Assembly (NCBI GenBank): GCA_018716975.1
Contig: DVJE01000026.1
Coordinates: 1-60,886 of the forward strand
Reading direction: 5' to 3'
From: Candidatus Gallacutalibacter stercoravium
Lineage (GTDB): Bacteria; Bacillota; Clostridia; Oscillospirales; Acutalibacteraceae
Length of the DNA: 60,886 nt
Part shown: positions 14,878 to 23,732 of the stretch, piece by piece
Layout of the letters: the number at the start of each line of letters is the position of its first letter
How positions within the stretch are numbered: position 1 is the stretch's first letter
Notes under the pieces: generated by a model
Databases searched by the model: none
Told to the model about the DNA's origin: nothing
Seen by the model: only the letters and a program-made list of their open reading frames with translations
Position numbers and translations under genes: made by a program

Positions 14878-16764
14878 TTAGCTAGCGTCGTCTGCGACGC
14901 TTTCAAACTGGCTGTTGTACAAGCTGGCATAAAAGCCGTTTTGCTCCATTAGCTGTTGGTGGGTGCCTTGCTCCACAATGTCGCCATCCTTCATGCAAAG
15001 GATTAAATCGGCGTCACGGATCGTGGAAAGACGGTGGGCAATGATAAAGCTGGTGCGCCCTTGCATTAAATTATCCATGGCCTTTTGGATAAGCACCTCG
15101 GTACGGGTATCCACCGAGCTGGTGGCTTCGTCCAGAATCAATATTTTGGGATCCGAAAGAATGGCCCGTGCAATGGTAAGCAGCTGCTTTTGCCCTTGGG
15201 AAACGTTGCTTGCCTCTTCATTGAGCACCATGTTGTAAGATTCCGGCAAGGTGCGCACAAAGTGATCTACCTGGGCGGCCTTGGCGGCGGCCACCACCTC
15301 TTCATCGGTGGCGTCTAAGCGGCCGTAGCGGATGTTTTCGCGAATAGTTCCGTTGTATAGCCAGGTGTCTTGCAACACCATGCCGAAGAGACTGCGCAGC
15401 TCCCCGCGGGAGAAATCGCGGATGTCATAGCCGTCTATGAGGATGGCGCCTTCGTTGACGTCGTAAAAGCGCATGAGCAGCTTAACCATCGTGGTTTTGC
15501 CCGCTCCGGTAGGGCCGACGATGGCAATTTTTTGCCCCGCCTTGATGTTGGCTGAGAAATCGTTGATGATAATCTTATCAGGATGATAGCCGAAGTGCAC
15601 ATGGGCAAACTGCACGCTGCCTTCGATCTGCACGGGGGCGCCGGGCCCATTTTCGCCCAGGCGAACCAAGGGCCGTTCGGCAACCTCTTCTTCTTCGCCC
15701 AAAAATTCAAAGACACGTTCGGCAGCCGCCATGGTGGATTGCAGCACATTAGAAATGTTGGCGATTTGGGTAATGGGCTGGGTAAATTGGCGCACATACT
15801 GCATAAAGGCTTGGATATCGCCAATGTTGACTCTACCTTGGGCCGCCATCCAGCAGCCCAAGATGCACACAGCCACCCACCCAAGGTTACCCACAAAGTT
15901 CATAACCGGCTGCATCATACCGGATAAAAACTGTGACTTCCAAGCGGAACGGTAAAGGGTGTTGTTGTATTCGTCAAATTCCTCTACAGAGCGCTGTTCG
16001 CCGTTAAAAGCTTTTACCACCACATGGCCGCCGTACATTTCTTCAATATGGCCGTTGACGTGACCCAGATATTCCTGTTGTTGCTTAAAATATTTTTGAG
16101 AATGCTTAACAATCAATAAAATGAACAGCAGCGATAAGGGAATAATGCACAGCGCCACCAGGGTGAGCTGCCAGCTGATGGAAAACATCATCGCCAGGAT
16201 ACCGACAAAGGTGGTGACCGATGTGATAATCTGGGTAATGCTTTGGTTGAGGTTTTGGCTGAGGGTATCCACATCGTTGGTAACGCGGGACAGCACCTCG
16301 CCGTGGCTGACCCGGTCAAAGTAACCCAGGGGCATGCGGTTGATTTTTTGGATAATTTCAGTGCGTAGGTTGTAGGTGACCTTCATGGAAACACCCGTCA
16401 TTATATACCCCTGCAGGTAAGAAAACAGGGCGCTGAGCAAATAGAGCCCCAGCAGGAACAGAAGAATTTGCCCCACGCGGCCGAAATCAATGCCGGAGCC
16501 TGTGCCGGCGATTTTATTCATGATGCCGGTAAACATTTCATTGGTGGCCTGGCCTAAGATTTTCGGCCCCACAATGGTGAAAATAGTGGAACAGATAGCG
16601 AACAGGCCCACGGCGATAACCTGCACTTTATATTGCGACATATAACGCAACAACCGGCGCAGGGTGCCTTTAAAATCCTTGGCCTTTTCCACCGGCTGGC
16701 CGGGGCCGTGGCCTCCCATTGGACCATGGCGGCGGGGTGTGGAGGAGGGTTTGGTTTGGCTCAT
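14878..16764 (-). CDS. Heterodimeric ABC exporter half-transporter (catalytic-site subunit)
   Basis: This 628-residue protein has an N-terminal six-helix exporter domain (about residues 40-340) and a C-terminal ATPase. Its Walker motifs are canonical: GPTGAGKTT, Walker B ILILDEATSSVD with the catalytic glutamate, and AHRLS with the switch histidine. Its signature NVSQGQKQ deviates from LSGGQ. This is the complement of the partner encoded upstream, so the pair forms one working and one degenerate ATP site, as in TM287/288 and BmrCD-type exporters. The start overlaps the partner stop (ATGA). A 45-residue Gly/Pro/Arg N-terminal extension is unusual. Drugs or lipids are the usual substrates. Confidence 0.92.
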   Translation of the reverse strand: MSQTKPSSTPRRHGPMGGHGPGQPVEKAKDFKGTLRRLLRYMSQYKVQVIAVGLFAICSTIFTIVGPKILGQATNEMFTGIMNKIAGTGSGIDFGRVGQILLFLLGLYLLSALFSYLQGYIMTGVSMKVTYNLRTEIIQKINRMPLGYFDRVSHGEVLSRVTNDVDTLSQNLNQSITQIITSVTTFVGILAMMFSISWQLTLVALCIIPLSLLFILLIVKHSQKYFKQQQEYLGHVNGHIEEMYGGHVVVKAFNGEQRSVEEFDEYNNTLYRSAWKSQFLSGMMQPVMNFVGNLGWVAVCILGCWMAAQGRVNIGDIQAFMQYVRQFTQPITQIANISNVLQSTMAAAERVFEFLGEEEEVAERPLVRLGENGPGAPVQIEGSVQFAHVHFGYHPDKIIINDFSANIKAGQKIAIVGPTGAGKTTMVKLLMRFYDVNEGAILIDGYDIRDFSRGELRSLFGMVLQDTWLYNGTIRENIRYGRLDATDEEVVAAAKAAQVDHFVRTLPESYNMVLNEEASNVSQGQKQLLTIARAILSDPKILILDEATSSVDTRTEVLIQKAMDNLMQGRTSFIIAHRLSTIRDADLILCMKDGDIVEQGTHQQLMEQNGFYASLYNSQFESVADDAS

Positions 16765-18998
16765 TGCAATTCCTCCTTTGTCATTTGAGATTGGGCGATT
16801 TCACGGTAAACAGGGCAGCTCTCCAACAGCTGGCGGTGCGTGCCGATGCCAACCACGCGGCCTTCATCCAGCACAACAATTTGCTCGGCGTTCATAATGG
16901 TGCTTACCCGTTGGGCCACGATCAACACGGTGGCATCGCTGGTATATTCTTTAAGCGCCCGGCGCAGTGCAGCGTCGGTTTTAAAGTCCAAAGCGGAAAA
17001 ACTATCATCAAAAATATAGATAGGCGCGCCGGTAACCAGGGCTCGGGCAATAGAAAGCCGCTGCTTCTGCCCGCCGGACACATTGCCGCCGCCTTGGGCG
17101 ATGGGGTTATGATAGCCGCCCTCGGTTTCTTCAATAAAAGAAGCGGCCTGGGCCACCTGGGCGGCTTGGGCGATTTGCTCGTCGGTGGCGTCTTGCTTGC
17201 CATAGCGCAGGTTAGAGGCAATGTCCCCCGAAAATAGGTTGCCCTTTTGGGGCACATAGCCGATGGCGCTGCGCAGTTCCTTTTGGGTAAGATCCCGGAT
17301 GTCCACCCCGTCGATGGTAATGCTGCCTTGGGTAACATCGTAAAACCGCGGGATCAGGTTAATGAGGGTGGATTTGCCCGAACCGGTGGAACCGATAAAA
17401 GCTGTGGTTTGGCCCGGCTTTGCGGTGAAGGTAATGTGTTGCAGCACATCCTCTTCTGCGTTGGTATAGCGGAAGGAAACGTCGTGAAAAGCCACTTCCC
17501 CTTTGGGATGAGCGCCTAAGGTTTTGGGCGCGTCGGGATCCTGAATAGAGGGCTTGGTTTGCAGCACCTCATCCACACGGTCTGCGGCCACAGCGGCGCG
17601 GGGCACCATAATAAACATCATAGAGATCATCAAAAAGGACATGATAATCTGCATGGCGTATTGCATAAAGGCCATCATATCGCCCACCTGCATAGAGGAG
17701 GCTTCAATTTGCTGGGCCCCCACCCATACGATAGCCAGGGTGATGATATTCATAATAAACATCATGGCGGGCATCAAGAAGGTGAGCACCCGGTTGACAA
17801 ACAGGTTGGTGTCGGTCAGATCCCGGTTGGCCACGTCGAAACGCTTTTCTTCAAATTTTTGATTGTTAAAGGCGCGGATCACCATCATGCCCGATAGGCT
17901 TTCGCGGGTAACCAGGTTGAGCTTATCCACAAGCTTTTGCACAATTTTGAATTTGGGCATAACGATGTTAAACAGCAGCACCATCAAACCGATAAGCACC
18001 ACAACCCCCACAGCGATGATCCAGGTCATAGAGGTGCTTTTGGAAACCGCCATAATAACGCCGCCGATCCCCATGATAGGCGCGTAGCACACCATGCGAA
18101 TCCCCATGATGATCACCATCTGCACCTGCATAACATCGTTGGTGGTGCGCGTAATCAATGAAGCGGTAGAGAAGGTGTCGAACTCCGCGTTAGAGAAACT
18201 TTCTACCTTGGCAAACACATCGTGGCGCAGCCCGCGGGCCACCTTGGCGGCCACCCGGGTGGAAAAGAAGCTGACGCCGATGGTAGCAGCGGTGCCCAGC
18301 AGGGTGAGCAACAGCATGAAGATACCGGTGCGCCAAATGTAATTGGTTTGGATGGCGGACACATCCATCCCCAGCTCCTGATAGAATTGCTTTACCATAA
18401 CCACGCTCATTTGCGAAAGCATAGAAGGATCGGTGGCTTCGGCCGTGGCGCGGGCGTCGTCCATCAAACCTGCTTGGGCCATTTGCTCCAGCTGGGGCTG
18501 GGCGGCATACAAGGGCGCAAAATCCACATCTTGTAAGCTATCGGTGGAAAAAGATGCCTCTTCGTTTGTTGCCTGCCCTTGCTCGCCGGCCATTTGCTGC
18601 ACCACGTTTAAAAAGGTCATGCTGCTTTTGCCAAAGCAATGGCCCAGGCTTTCAAGGTCGGCGTCTTCGTTGCGCAGGTAGATGTTTTGGGTGGCCAGCA
18701 GGGGGTATTGCCCTGTGAGCTCAGCAGCCTGCTGGGAGCCGGTTTCCACCAAAGTATATCCATTGTCTAACGTTTGCCGATCTGTTTCGTTTAAAAAGGT
18801 GCGCATCAGCCGCATGGCGTTTTCACTTAAAGCGGCAGGCGCTTCCTCTTCAATACCGTTTTGCTGCACGCCGATGTTGATAATGTCGCTCATCAGATTC
18901 GGCAAGTTCAGATCGCACATGGCTTGGGCGAACAGCAGCACAAAACAGACCGCCACCCAGCCTGCATACGGCTTTAAAAAGCGTAGGATTTTTTTCAT
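16761..18998 (-). CDS. Heterodimeric ABC exporter half-transporter (degenerate-site subunit)
   Basis: This 745-residue protein is longer than ordinary exporter halves (about 580-600). The extra part is a hydrophilic insertion of roughly 170-190 residues after the first helix (from about NIGVQQNGIEEEAP to the helix starting near TNYIWRTGIF), which would lie outside the cell. The ATPase has Walker A GSTGSGKST and a canonical signature NVSGGQKQ. Its Walker B is IYIFDDSFSALD, with Asp in place of catalytic Glu, and the switch region is AQRVS, with Gln in place of His. It is thus the non-hydrolysing half. It overlaps MarR upstream and its partner downstream by four bases each. Confidence 0.92.
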   Translation of the reverse strand: MKKILRFLKPYAGWVAVCFVLLFAQAMCDLNLPNLMSDIINIGVQQNGIEEEAPAALSENAMRLMRTFLNETDRQTLDNGYTLVETGSQQAAELTGQYPLLATQNIYLRNEDADLESLGHCFGKSSMTFLNVVQQMAGEQGQATNEEASFSTDSLQDVDFAPLYAAQPQLEQMAQAGLMDDARATAEATDPSMLSQMSVVMVKQFYQELGMDVSAIQTNYIWRTGIFMLLLTLLGTAATIGVSFFSTRVAAKVARGLRHDVFAKVESFSNAEFDTFSTASLITRTTNDVMQVQMVIIMGIRMVCYAPIMGIGGVIMAVSKSTSMTWIIAVGVVVLIGLMVLLFNIVMPKFKIVQKLVDKLNLVTRESLSGMMVIRAFNNQKFEEKRFDVANRDLTDTNLFVNRVLTFLMPAMMFIMNIITLAIVWVGAQQIEASSMQVGDMMAFMQYAMQIIMSFLMISMMFIMVPRAAVAADRVDEVLQTKPSIQDPDAPKTLGAHPKGEVAFHDVSFRYTNAEEDVLQHITFTAKPGQTTAFIGSTGSGKSTLINLIPRFYDVTQGSITIDGVDIRDLTQKELRSAIGYVPQKGNLFSGDIASNLRYGKQDATDEQIAQAAQVAQAASFIEETEGGYHNPIAQGGGNVSGGQKQRLSIARALVTGAPIYIFDDSFSALDFKTDAALRRALKEYTSDATVLIVAQRVSTIMNAEQIVVLDEGRVVGIGTHRQLLESCPVYREIAQSQMTKEELQ

Positions 18999-19552
18999 AG
19001 GGTTGCAGCGCCGTCCTTTCCGTTGGTTTGTTGAGAGGTGTTGCAGCAGTGCAGTGTTACAGCCTGCACCGCATCGGTAAATTGCTGAAACAATCGAAGA
19101 AACTGTTGTGCGTTGCTTTGCCCCATTTGTTGCACAATTTTACTAAACTGCTCCAGAAAGCCGCGTTGCGCAAGGCGGCGCAAGCGCGTTCCTTCCGGCG
19201 TGAAATGCACGTACACACAGCGCCGGTCCCGTTTATCCACCGTGCGAGCCACTAGACCTTTTTCTTCCAGCCCGCGCAATATTTGAGAAGCGCCGGGCAG
19301 GGAGGATTTGGTATAACGGCTTAGGGAAGAAACGCGCACGCCGCACGGCGCGCCATCCGGCGCCGGTTCCTCTTGGCAAGAGAGCTGTTCTAGGGCATAG
19401 AGCATGGAATACTCGCTGTGGCTTAAAGGGATTGATGCGTGCACAGCTGCCATACATTTTTTCATGCGCCACAGGCAGCGCAACAGTTCGCCGGTTAGTT
19501 CTTCGGGGGTCATGTTGGCATTTTGCGGTTGGGTTTCTTGGTTGTTTTGCAT
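18995..19552 (-). CDS. MarR-family transcriptional regulator of the ABC exporter
   Basis: This 185-residue regulator has the MarR winged helix. HSEYSMLYALEQLSC precedes the DNA-reading helix region VSSLSRYTKSSLPGASQILRG, followed by the wing VDKRDRRCVYVHFTPEG. A Gln-rich N-terminal tail and a Ser/Gly-poor C-terminus flank it. It is the first gene of the operon and overlaps the exporter gene by four bases, so it probably represses its own transcription until a ligand or exported drug binds. A palindromic operator candidate covers its promoter. Confidence 0.88.
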   Translation of the reverse strand: MQNNQETQPQNANMTPEELTGELLRCLWRMKKCMAAVHASIPLSHSEYSMLYALEQLSCQEEPAPDGAPCGVRVSSLSRYTKSSLPGASQILRGLEEKGLVARTVDKRDRRCVYVHFTPEGTRLRRLAQRGFLEQFSKIVQQMGQSNAQQFLRLFQQFTDAVQAVTLHCCNTSQQTNGKDGAATL

Positions 19553-19625
19553 TGTTACACCTGCTTTTTGGCTTTTCCAGCGCCGGGCTCTTTGCAGCAG
19601 CCGGGCTGTGATAAAGCTTTTGTAA

Positions 19626-19677
19626 CTTAATAGTTAAGAATATTAACAATTATATATTGCTTACCTATGCCCGTCAA
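19626..19677 (-). promoter_or_regulatory. Promoter with overlapping MarR operator candidate
   Basis: On the minus strand TTGACG (19677-19672), 17 bases and TATAAT (19654-19649) make a near-consensus promoter. Just downstream, across the expected start, are two overlapping dyads: CTTAATAGTTAAG (19626-19638) and GTTAAGAATATTAAC (19633-19647). This arrangement fits MarR autorepression. Confidence 0.8.
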
Positions 19678-19832
19678 TGCTACCGGCATTTTTCCCTGTT
19701 GCGCATAGATGTGTTTGGTTTATAGCAAAATGAAGAGTTAACATTGCACAAGTATGATTTTGTTATTTTGTGACATTAGATGGAAGTTTATACCATACTA
19801 CATACGTTTAGAAAGGAAGCGCAACAAAGTAT

Positions 19833-19868
19833 AACGGCCCTTCCCATCAATAGGTGGGAAGGGCCGTT
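19833..19868. terminator. Hairpin between MarR promoter region and UROD gene end
   Basis: A 14-bp stem (AACGGCCCTTCCCA / TGGGAAGGGCCGTT) lies about 65 bases after the UROD-family stop. It lacks a good T tract on either strand, so it may be a processed 3' end or a weak terminator. The rest of 19678-19932 shows nothing else. Confidence 0.5.
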
Positions 19869-19932
19869 GAACTCATACCATTTGATTTTCGCAGCGTTTC
19901 AGCTCGTCATGCAGCGGGAGTAAATGGTTGCC

Positions 19933-21042
19933 TCAATAGCGGCCGTAGGTGTGCGCTGCCTGGTACATGGCGATGATATTTTCCACCGGCGTGTTATCTT
20001 GAATGGCGTGCGTGGGGGCAAAATGATAACCCCGGCAGGGCATAAGGGTTTCTAGCGTTTCCCGGCAAACTTGGGTGACCTGCTGGGATGTGCCGTAAGC
20101 TAGGGGTCCGGCGGTGGAGATACATCCTCGCAGGGATAACCTGCCCCCAAAATGCTTTGCTAAATATTCCGGCGCCATGTTGTCTGCTTCCGGCTGAAGG
20201 GTGTCTACCCCGGTTACCCCCATGCGCAGAAAGGTTTCATACACCCAACTGGAACTGCCGCAGGTGTGCACCAGCACAGGGATGCCGTAAGCCTTGGCCA
20301 GATCAATAAATTTTTGATGCCGGGGCATTAGCACGCTGCGGTACATCTCCATGCTGATAAGAGGCGTGTGCTGGGCGCCTAAATCCTCTCCCATCCAGAG
20401 AAAGTCTATTTTGCCCTTGCAGCGCTCCAAGATGCGCTGTGTTACTTCCAGCTGCACAGCAAGGCGGCGGTCGGTCATTTGGAGCGTGGCCTCGTCGGCC
20501 ATGGCCAGGTTTATCAGCGCATCTTCCACGCCCATCAGCATACCGGCTGTGTTGATGATGTCGGCCAAACCAGGATTGCCTACGTGCAGGGCAAATCCTT
20601 GCTTTGTTAAATCGTCTGCCCGGGCGCAGGCGGCATCGTAGTCGTAGTCATCGGGGGAGGGAAAGGGGTAATTGGCGATGACTTCACTATCTACCCCTTT
20701 TAGGGGAAAATCGCAATAGTCGTAATAGGCGCCGTATTCGTTGGCAACATAGCGCATCACCGCGCCGTTTTCTGGATTTCTGACCCGCTCTGGCAGCTCG
20801 GGGTAAACCGGCGCGCCCACATAAGGGGCCGAACAGCCGGCATAATCCACCCCCAGCAACCGGTACAGCGCCAGCATATCATTGCCGGGCAAACCCAGCG
20901 CTTTGCAAAGGCGCCTGTGAACAGCGGCGTTGGACTCGTAGCCGATGGTTACCCTGTCGGTTTTTTCAAAGGCAAAGGTGCGTTGCACCCGTTCCTTGGC
21001 GGTCATGGTTTCGGGTGCTTTTTGGATAGGAACGTGCGGCAA
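19933..21042 (-). CDS. UROD/MtaA-like methyltransferase-fold protein
   Basis: This 369-residue protein of the uroporphyrinogen decarboxylase superfamily is of the type found in anaerobe sugar and methyl metabolism, not haem synthesis. The N-terminal TAKERVQRTFAFEKTDRV is the family opening. It keeps the full zinc ligand set of corrinoid methyltransferases: H259 and C261 in VLVHTCGSSS and C307 in LRGCIST. The TTG start at 21042 is eight bases after GGGAGG; the next ATG (codon 13) has none. It is monocistronic, with its own promoter. No corrinoid protein gene lies nearby. Four relatives are encoded at 47-61 kb. Confidence 0.85.
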   Translation of the reverse strand: MPHVPIQKAPETMTAKERVQRTFAFEKTDRVTIGYESNAAVHRRLCKALGLPGNDMLALYRLLGVDYAGCSAPYVGAPVYPELPERVRNPENGAVMRYVANEYGAYYDYCDFPLKGVDSEVIANYPFPSPDDYDYDAACARADDLTKQGFALHVGNPGLADIINTAGMLMGVEDALINLAMADEATLQMTDRRLAVQLEVTQRILERCKGKIDFLWMGEDLGAQHTPLISMEMYRSVLMPRHQKFIDLAKAYGIPVLVHTCGSSSWVYETFLRMGVTGVDTLQPEADNMAPEYLAKHFGGRLSLRGCISTAGPLAYGTSQQVTQVCRETLETLMPCRGYHFAPTHAIQDNTPVENIIAMYQAAHTYGRY

Positions 21043-21095
21043 ATAAAACGCCTCCCTTATTGCGGGCTGGAGCGGCCCGGTTTTGTTTCACCATA

Positions 21096-21124
21096 ACCAT
21101 ACAACACCTCAGAAAAGAAGACAA
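21096..21124 (-). promoter_or_regulatory. Promoter of the UROD-family gene
   Basis: On the minus strand TTGTCT (21124-21119), 17 bases, TATGGT (21101-21096), about 50 bases upstream of the TTG start. Confidence 0.5.
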
Positions 21125-21202
21125 TCTTTTTTCTGGTTCTTTTTAGAATCAGTAGCCGCCGGTAACTAAAACAGTAAGAAAGGCAGAAATCAATAAAAGC
21201 AA

Positions 21203-21230
21203 ACCGGCCCGGATAGATATCCGGGCCGGT
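21203..21230 (-). terminator. Rubredoxin terminator
   Basis: Arms ACCGGCCCGGAT and ATCCGGGCCGGT form a compact stem, followed on the minus strand by TTTGCTTTTATTG. It lies 20 bases after the rubredoxin stop. Confidence 0.88.
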
Positions 21231-21249
21231 GGTTGAGATGAAATTGTTT

Positions 21250-21408
21250 TTACTCCTTAGAGAACATATCCTTGCCTACGCCGCACAAGGGGCATACCCA
21301 ATCCTCGGGCAGATCGGCAAAAGCAGTTCCGGCCGCGATGCCGTTGTCGGGATCACCAACAGCGGGATCGTATACATAACCGCAGGTGTCGCAAACATAC
21401 TTGTCCAT
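21250..21408 (-). CDS. Rubredoxin
   Basis: This 52-residue one-iron electron carrier was found by direct translation. It has both CxxC iron sites, [12 protein letters not shown] near residue 4 and [11 protein letters not shown] near residue 37, plus the conserved Pro/Asp core GDPDNGI and DLPEDW. It transfers single electrons in the cytosol, typically to rubrerythrin-type peroxide scavengers or superoxide reductase; no such partner is adjacent. ATG 21408 lies eight bases after AAGGAG, better spaced than the ATG two codons upstream. It has its own promoter and terminator. Confidence 0.97.
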   Translation of the reverse strand: MDKYVCDTCGYVYDPAVGDPDNGIAAGTAFADLPEDWVCPLCGVGKDMFSKE

Positions 21409-21482
21409 TTTCATCGCTCCTTTTTATTTGTGGGATTTGATGCGTTCCACGCTGCCACAGGCAGCTGCACAACCCTGATGTA

Positions 21483-21511
21483 ATCATAAGGCAGGCACAG
21501 GTCAAAGTCAA
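21483..21511 (-). promoter_or_regulatory. Rubredoxin promoter
   Basis: On the minus strand TTGACT (21511-21506), 17 bases, TATGAT (21488-21483), about 75 bases upstream of the ATG. Confidence 0.7.
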
Positions 21512-21630
21512 GGGTAGGCTGGTGCGGTAAATGGCTTTTGGGGTAAATACCAAGCGTACAAGCATCGCCTCTTTTCATTATGTTCCGCCGTATTGTCTTT
21601 TATACACAACAAATCGTATGTAAAAAAAGG

Positions 21631-21659
21631 TTGACAAAAGAAAAAGCAGTGTCTAAAAT
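21631..21659 (+). promoter_or_regulatory. Promoter of the ilvB-ilvN-cimA operon
   Basis: Perfect TTGACA (21631-21636), 17 bases, TAAAAT (21654-21659), with the T-box leader starting a few bases downstream. Confidence 0.85.
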
Positions 21660-21665
21660 GGTTAC

Positions 21666-21956
21666 AAAGAAGAAAAAGCGTAGACGGGGAAGAGTACTTC
21701 GGAAAAGCTGGTCAGAGAGCCGCCGGTTGGTGCGAGGCGGACGCGGTACGGAGGAAAATCGCCCCTGAGCTTTCGGCTGAACCCCGCAAGGGAAGTAAGC
21801 GCGAACGGGTTCTCCCGTTACAGAGAAGCGCATTCGGCCATGAGCCCGATGTGCATGAGAGGCCCCATAGCTGTAACGGTGAAAAGGGGCAATAAGAGTG
21901 GTACCGCGGAGGATAACCTTCGTCTCTTTTCAAAGAGCGAGGTTGTCCTTTTTTGT
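21666..21956 (+). promoter_or_regulatory. T-box riboswitch, probably tRNA-Ile specific
   Basis: The leader has the full T-box layout. Stem I carries the AGAGAG bulge motif (21714-21719) and the GGTTGGTGCGAG distal loop. The specifier side reads GGAAAATCGCCCC, with AUC (isoleucine) at 21758-21760 opposite GAGTA. The T-box sequence AGAGTGGTACCGCGG is at 21895-21909. An intrinsic terminator, arms GGATAACCT and AGGTTGTCC with inner CTCTTT/AAAGAG, ends in a T run (21911-21955). Uncharged tRNA-Ile would favour the antiterminator and allow expression. The specifier assignment is by eye and is the least sure part. Confidence 0.92.
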
Positions 21957-22030
21957 TCCGTTTTTCGCCGGAAACGGGGGCATGGACGCCGCGCCAGCCC
22001 AATATGCCGGCGGGAACGGAGAATGCAGTG

Positions 22031-23701
22031 ATGTTGAAAACAGGGGCGCAAATTGTGGCCGAATGCTTGCTGGAGCAGGGGGTTGACACCGTATTTGGAT
22101 ATCCGGGCGGTGCGGTGCTGAATATTTACGATGCGCTGTACGAGTATCAAGATAGGATCCGCCACGTGCTCACCGCCCATGAACAAGGCGCGGCCCACGC
22201 AGCCGACGGTTATGCCCGTGCTACGGGTAAAACAGGGGTGGTTATTGCAACCTCGGGGCCCGGTGCCACCAATCTGGTGACGGGGATCGCTACAGCTTAT
22301 ATGGATTCGGTTCCCCTGGTGGCCATAACAGGCAACGTGGCCACCGATCTACTGGGACGGGATAGCTTTCAAGAGGTGGATATCACCGGCATTACCATGC
22401 CGGTGACCAAGCATAATTTTATTGTAAAGAATGTGGCCGATTTGGCGCCGGTGTTGCGCAAGGCCTTTCGCATCGCGGGCTCCGGCCGGCCGGGCCCGGT
22501 GCTGGTGGATATTCCAAAAGACGTTACAGCCGACCGGTGGGAATATGAGCCGTGCCGCCCGGTTTCTGCCCTGCAGCCCCAGTTGCCCGATGAGGCCGGG
22601 CTGGAACAGGCGGTTCAAATGATCAGCGCCGCTCGCCGCCCGCTGCTTTATGCCGGCGGCGGGGTGATAGCATCGGGGGCGTCGCAACAGCTGACCGAAT
22701 TTGCTGAAAAAATTCAGTGCCCTGTGTGCACTTCGTTGATGGGGCTTGGCGGCTTTGCCGGCAACCATCCGCTCTTTGTGGGCATGGTGGGCATGCACGG
22801 CGCCTATGAAACGGGCAAAGCGGTGGATGAGTGCGATCTGCTCATTGTGGCTGGGGCGCGATTTTCCGACCGGGTAGCTGGGGATCGAAAGCGCTTTGGC
22901 AGTGGGGCGCGCATTTTGCAGCTGGATATCGACGAGGCGGAGGTAGATAAAAATGTGGCGGTGACCCATGCGTTGGTGGGGGATCTGAAGCAACTGCTTC
23001 AGGCGCTGAAGCAGCGCGTGCCGCAGGCGGAGCATAAGCAGTGGCTTGCCCGTATCGCCGCCTGGCGAGACAGCTGGCCCAAGCAAGAAAAACAAGGGCA
23101 AAATACCCCGTCGGTTACCCATATTCTGCGCACCCTGCGGGGGTTAACCGGGGAGTATGACATCATCGCCACCGATGTGGGCCAGCACCAGATGTGGACG
23201 GCCCAGACCTATCGCTTTTTGCACCCGCGCACCCTGTTAACCTCGGGTGGGTTGGGCACCATGGGTTACGGCTTGGGGGCGGCCATCGGCGCGCAGGTGG
23301 CCTTTCCTGATAAAAGGGTTGCTTTGGTTACCGGCGACGGCAGCTTTCATATGAACCTAAACGAGCTGGTTACTTTGTCTTCGTACCGCCTGCCGGTGGT
23401 TATTGTGCTGCTGAACAATACGGTGCTGGGTATGGTGCGGCAATGGCAAAAGCTTTTTTATGAGCGCCGGTTTTCGCAGACCGATCCGCACAGGCAAACG
23501 GATTTTGTGGCTTTGGCCCATGCCTTCGGCTTAGAGGGGATGTGCATCACCCAAGATAGCCAAGTGGAACCCGCCCTGCGTTGGGCGTTTGACAGCCGCC
23601 GCCCGGTGATTTTGGATTTTCGCATTTCGCCCGACGATAATGTTTTACCCATGATCCCACCGGGGGGCACCACAGAGCAGATGATAACCCAGATGGATTG
23701 A
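22031..23701 (+). CDS. ilvB: Acetolactate synthase large subunit
   Basis: This 556-residue ThDP enzyme makes 2-acetolactate or 2-aceto-2-hydroxybutyrate for valine, leucine and isoleucine. The catalytic glutamate lies in LTAHEQGAAHAADGYARATG near residue 46. The FAD/oxidase-derived middle domain follows, and the ThDP-Mg motif GDGSFHMNLNEL...LNNTVLGMVRQWQ lies near residues 438-475. ATG 22031 has CGGAG nine bases upstream; a longer frame from 21953 overlaps the terminator trail and is rejected. It is the first gene after the T-box, followed by its regulatory subunit. Confidence 0.96.
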   Translation: MLKTGAQIVAECLLEQGVDTVFGYPGGAVLNIYDALYEYQDRIRHVLTAHEQGAAHAADGYARATGKTGVVIATSGPGATNLVTGIATAYMDSVPLVAITGNVATDLLGRDSFQEVDITGITMPVTKHNFIVKNVADLAPVLRKAFRIAGSGRPGPVLVDIPKDVTADRWEYEPCRPVSALQPQLPDEAGLEQAVQMISAARRPLLYAGGGVIASGASQQLTEFAEKIQCPVCTSLMGLGGFAGNHPLFVGMVGMHGAYETGKAVDECDLLIVAGARFSDRVAGDRKRFGSGARILQLDIDEAEVDKNVAVTHALVGDLKQLLQALKQRVPQAEHKQWLARIAAWRDSWPKQEKQGQNTPSVTHILRTLRGLTGEYDIIATDVGQHQMWTAQTYRFLHPRTLLTSGGLGTMGYGLGAAIGAQVAFPDKRVALVTGDGSFHMNLNELVTLSSYRLPVVIVLLNNTVLGMVRQWQKLFYERRFSQTDPHRQTDFVALAHAFGLEGMCITQDSQVEPALRWAFDSRRPVILDFRISPDDNVLPMIPPGGTTEQMITQMD

Positions 23702-23732
23702 CCCATGCTTTTCAGAAAGGATGCGTACGCTT

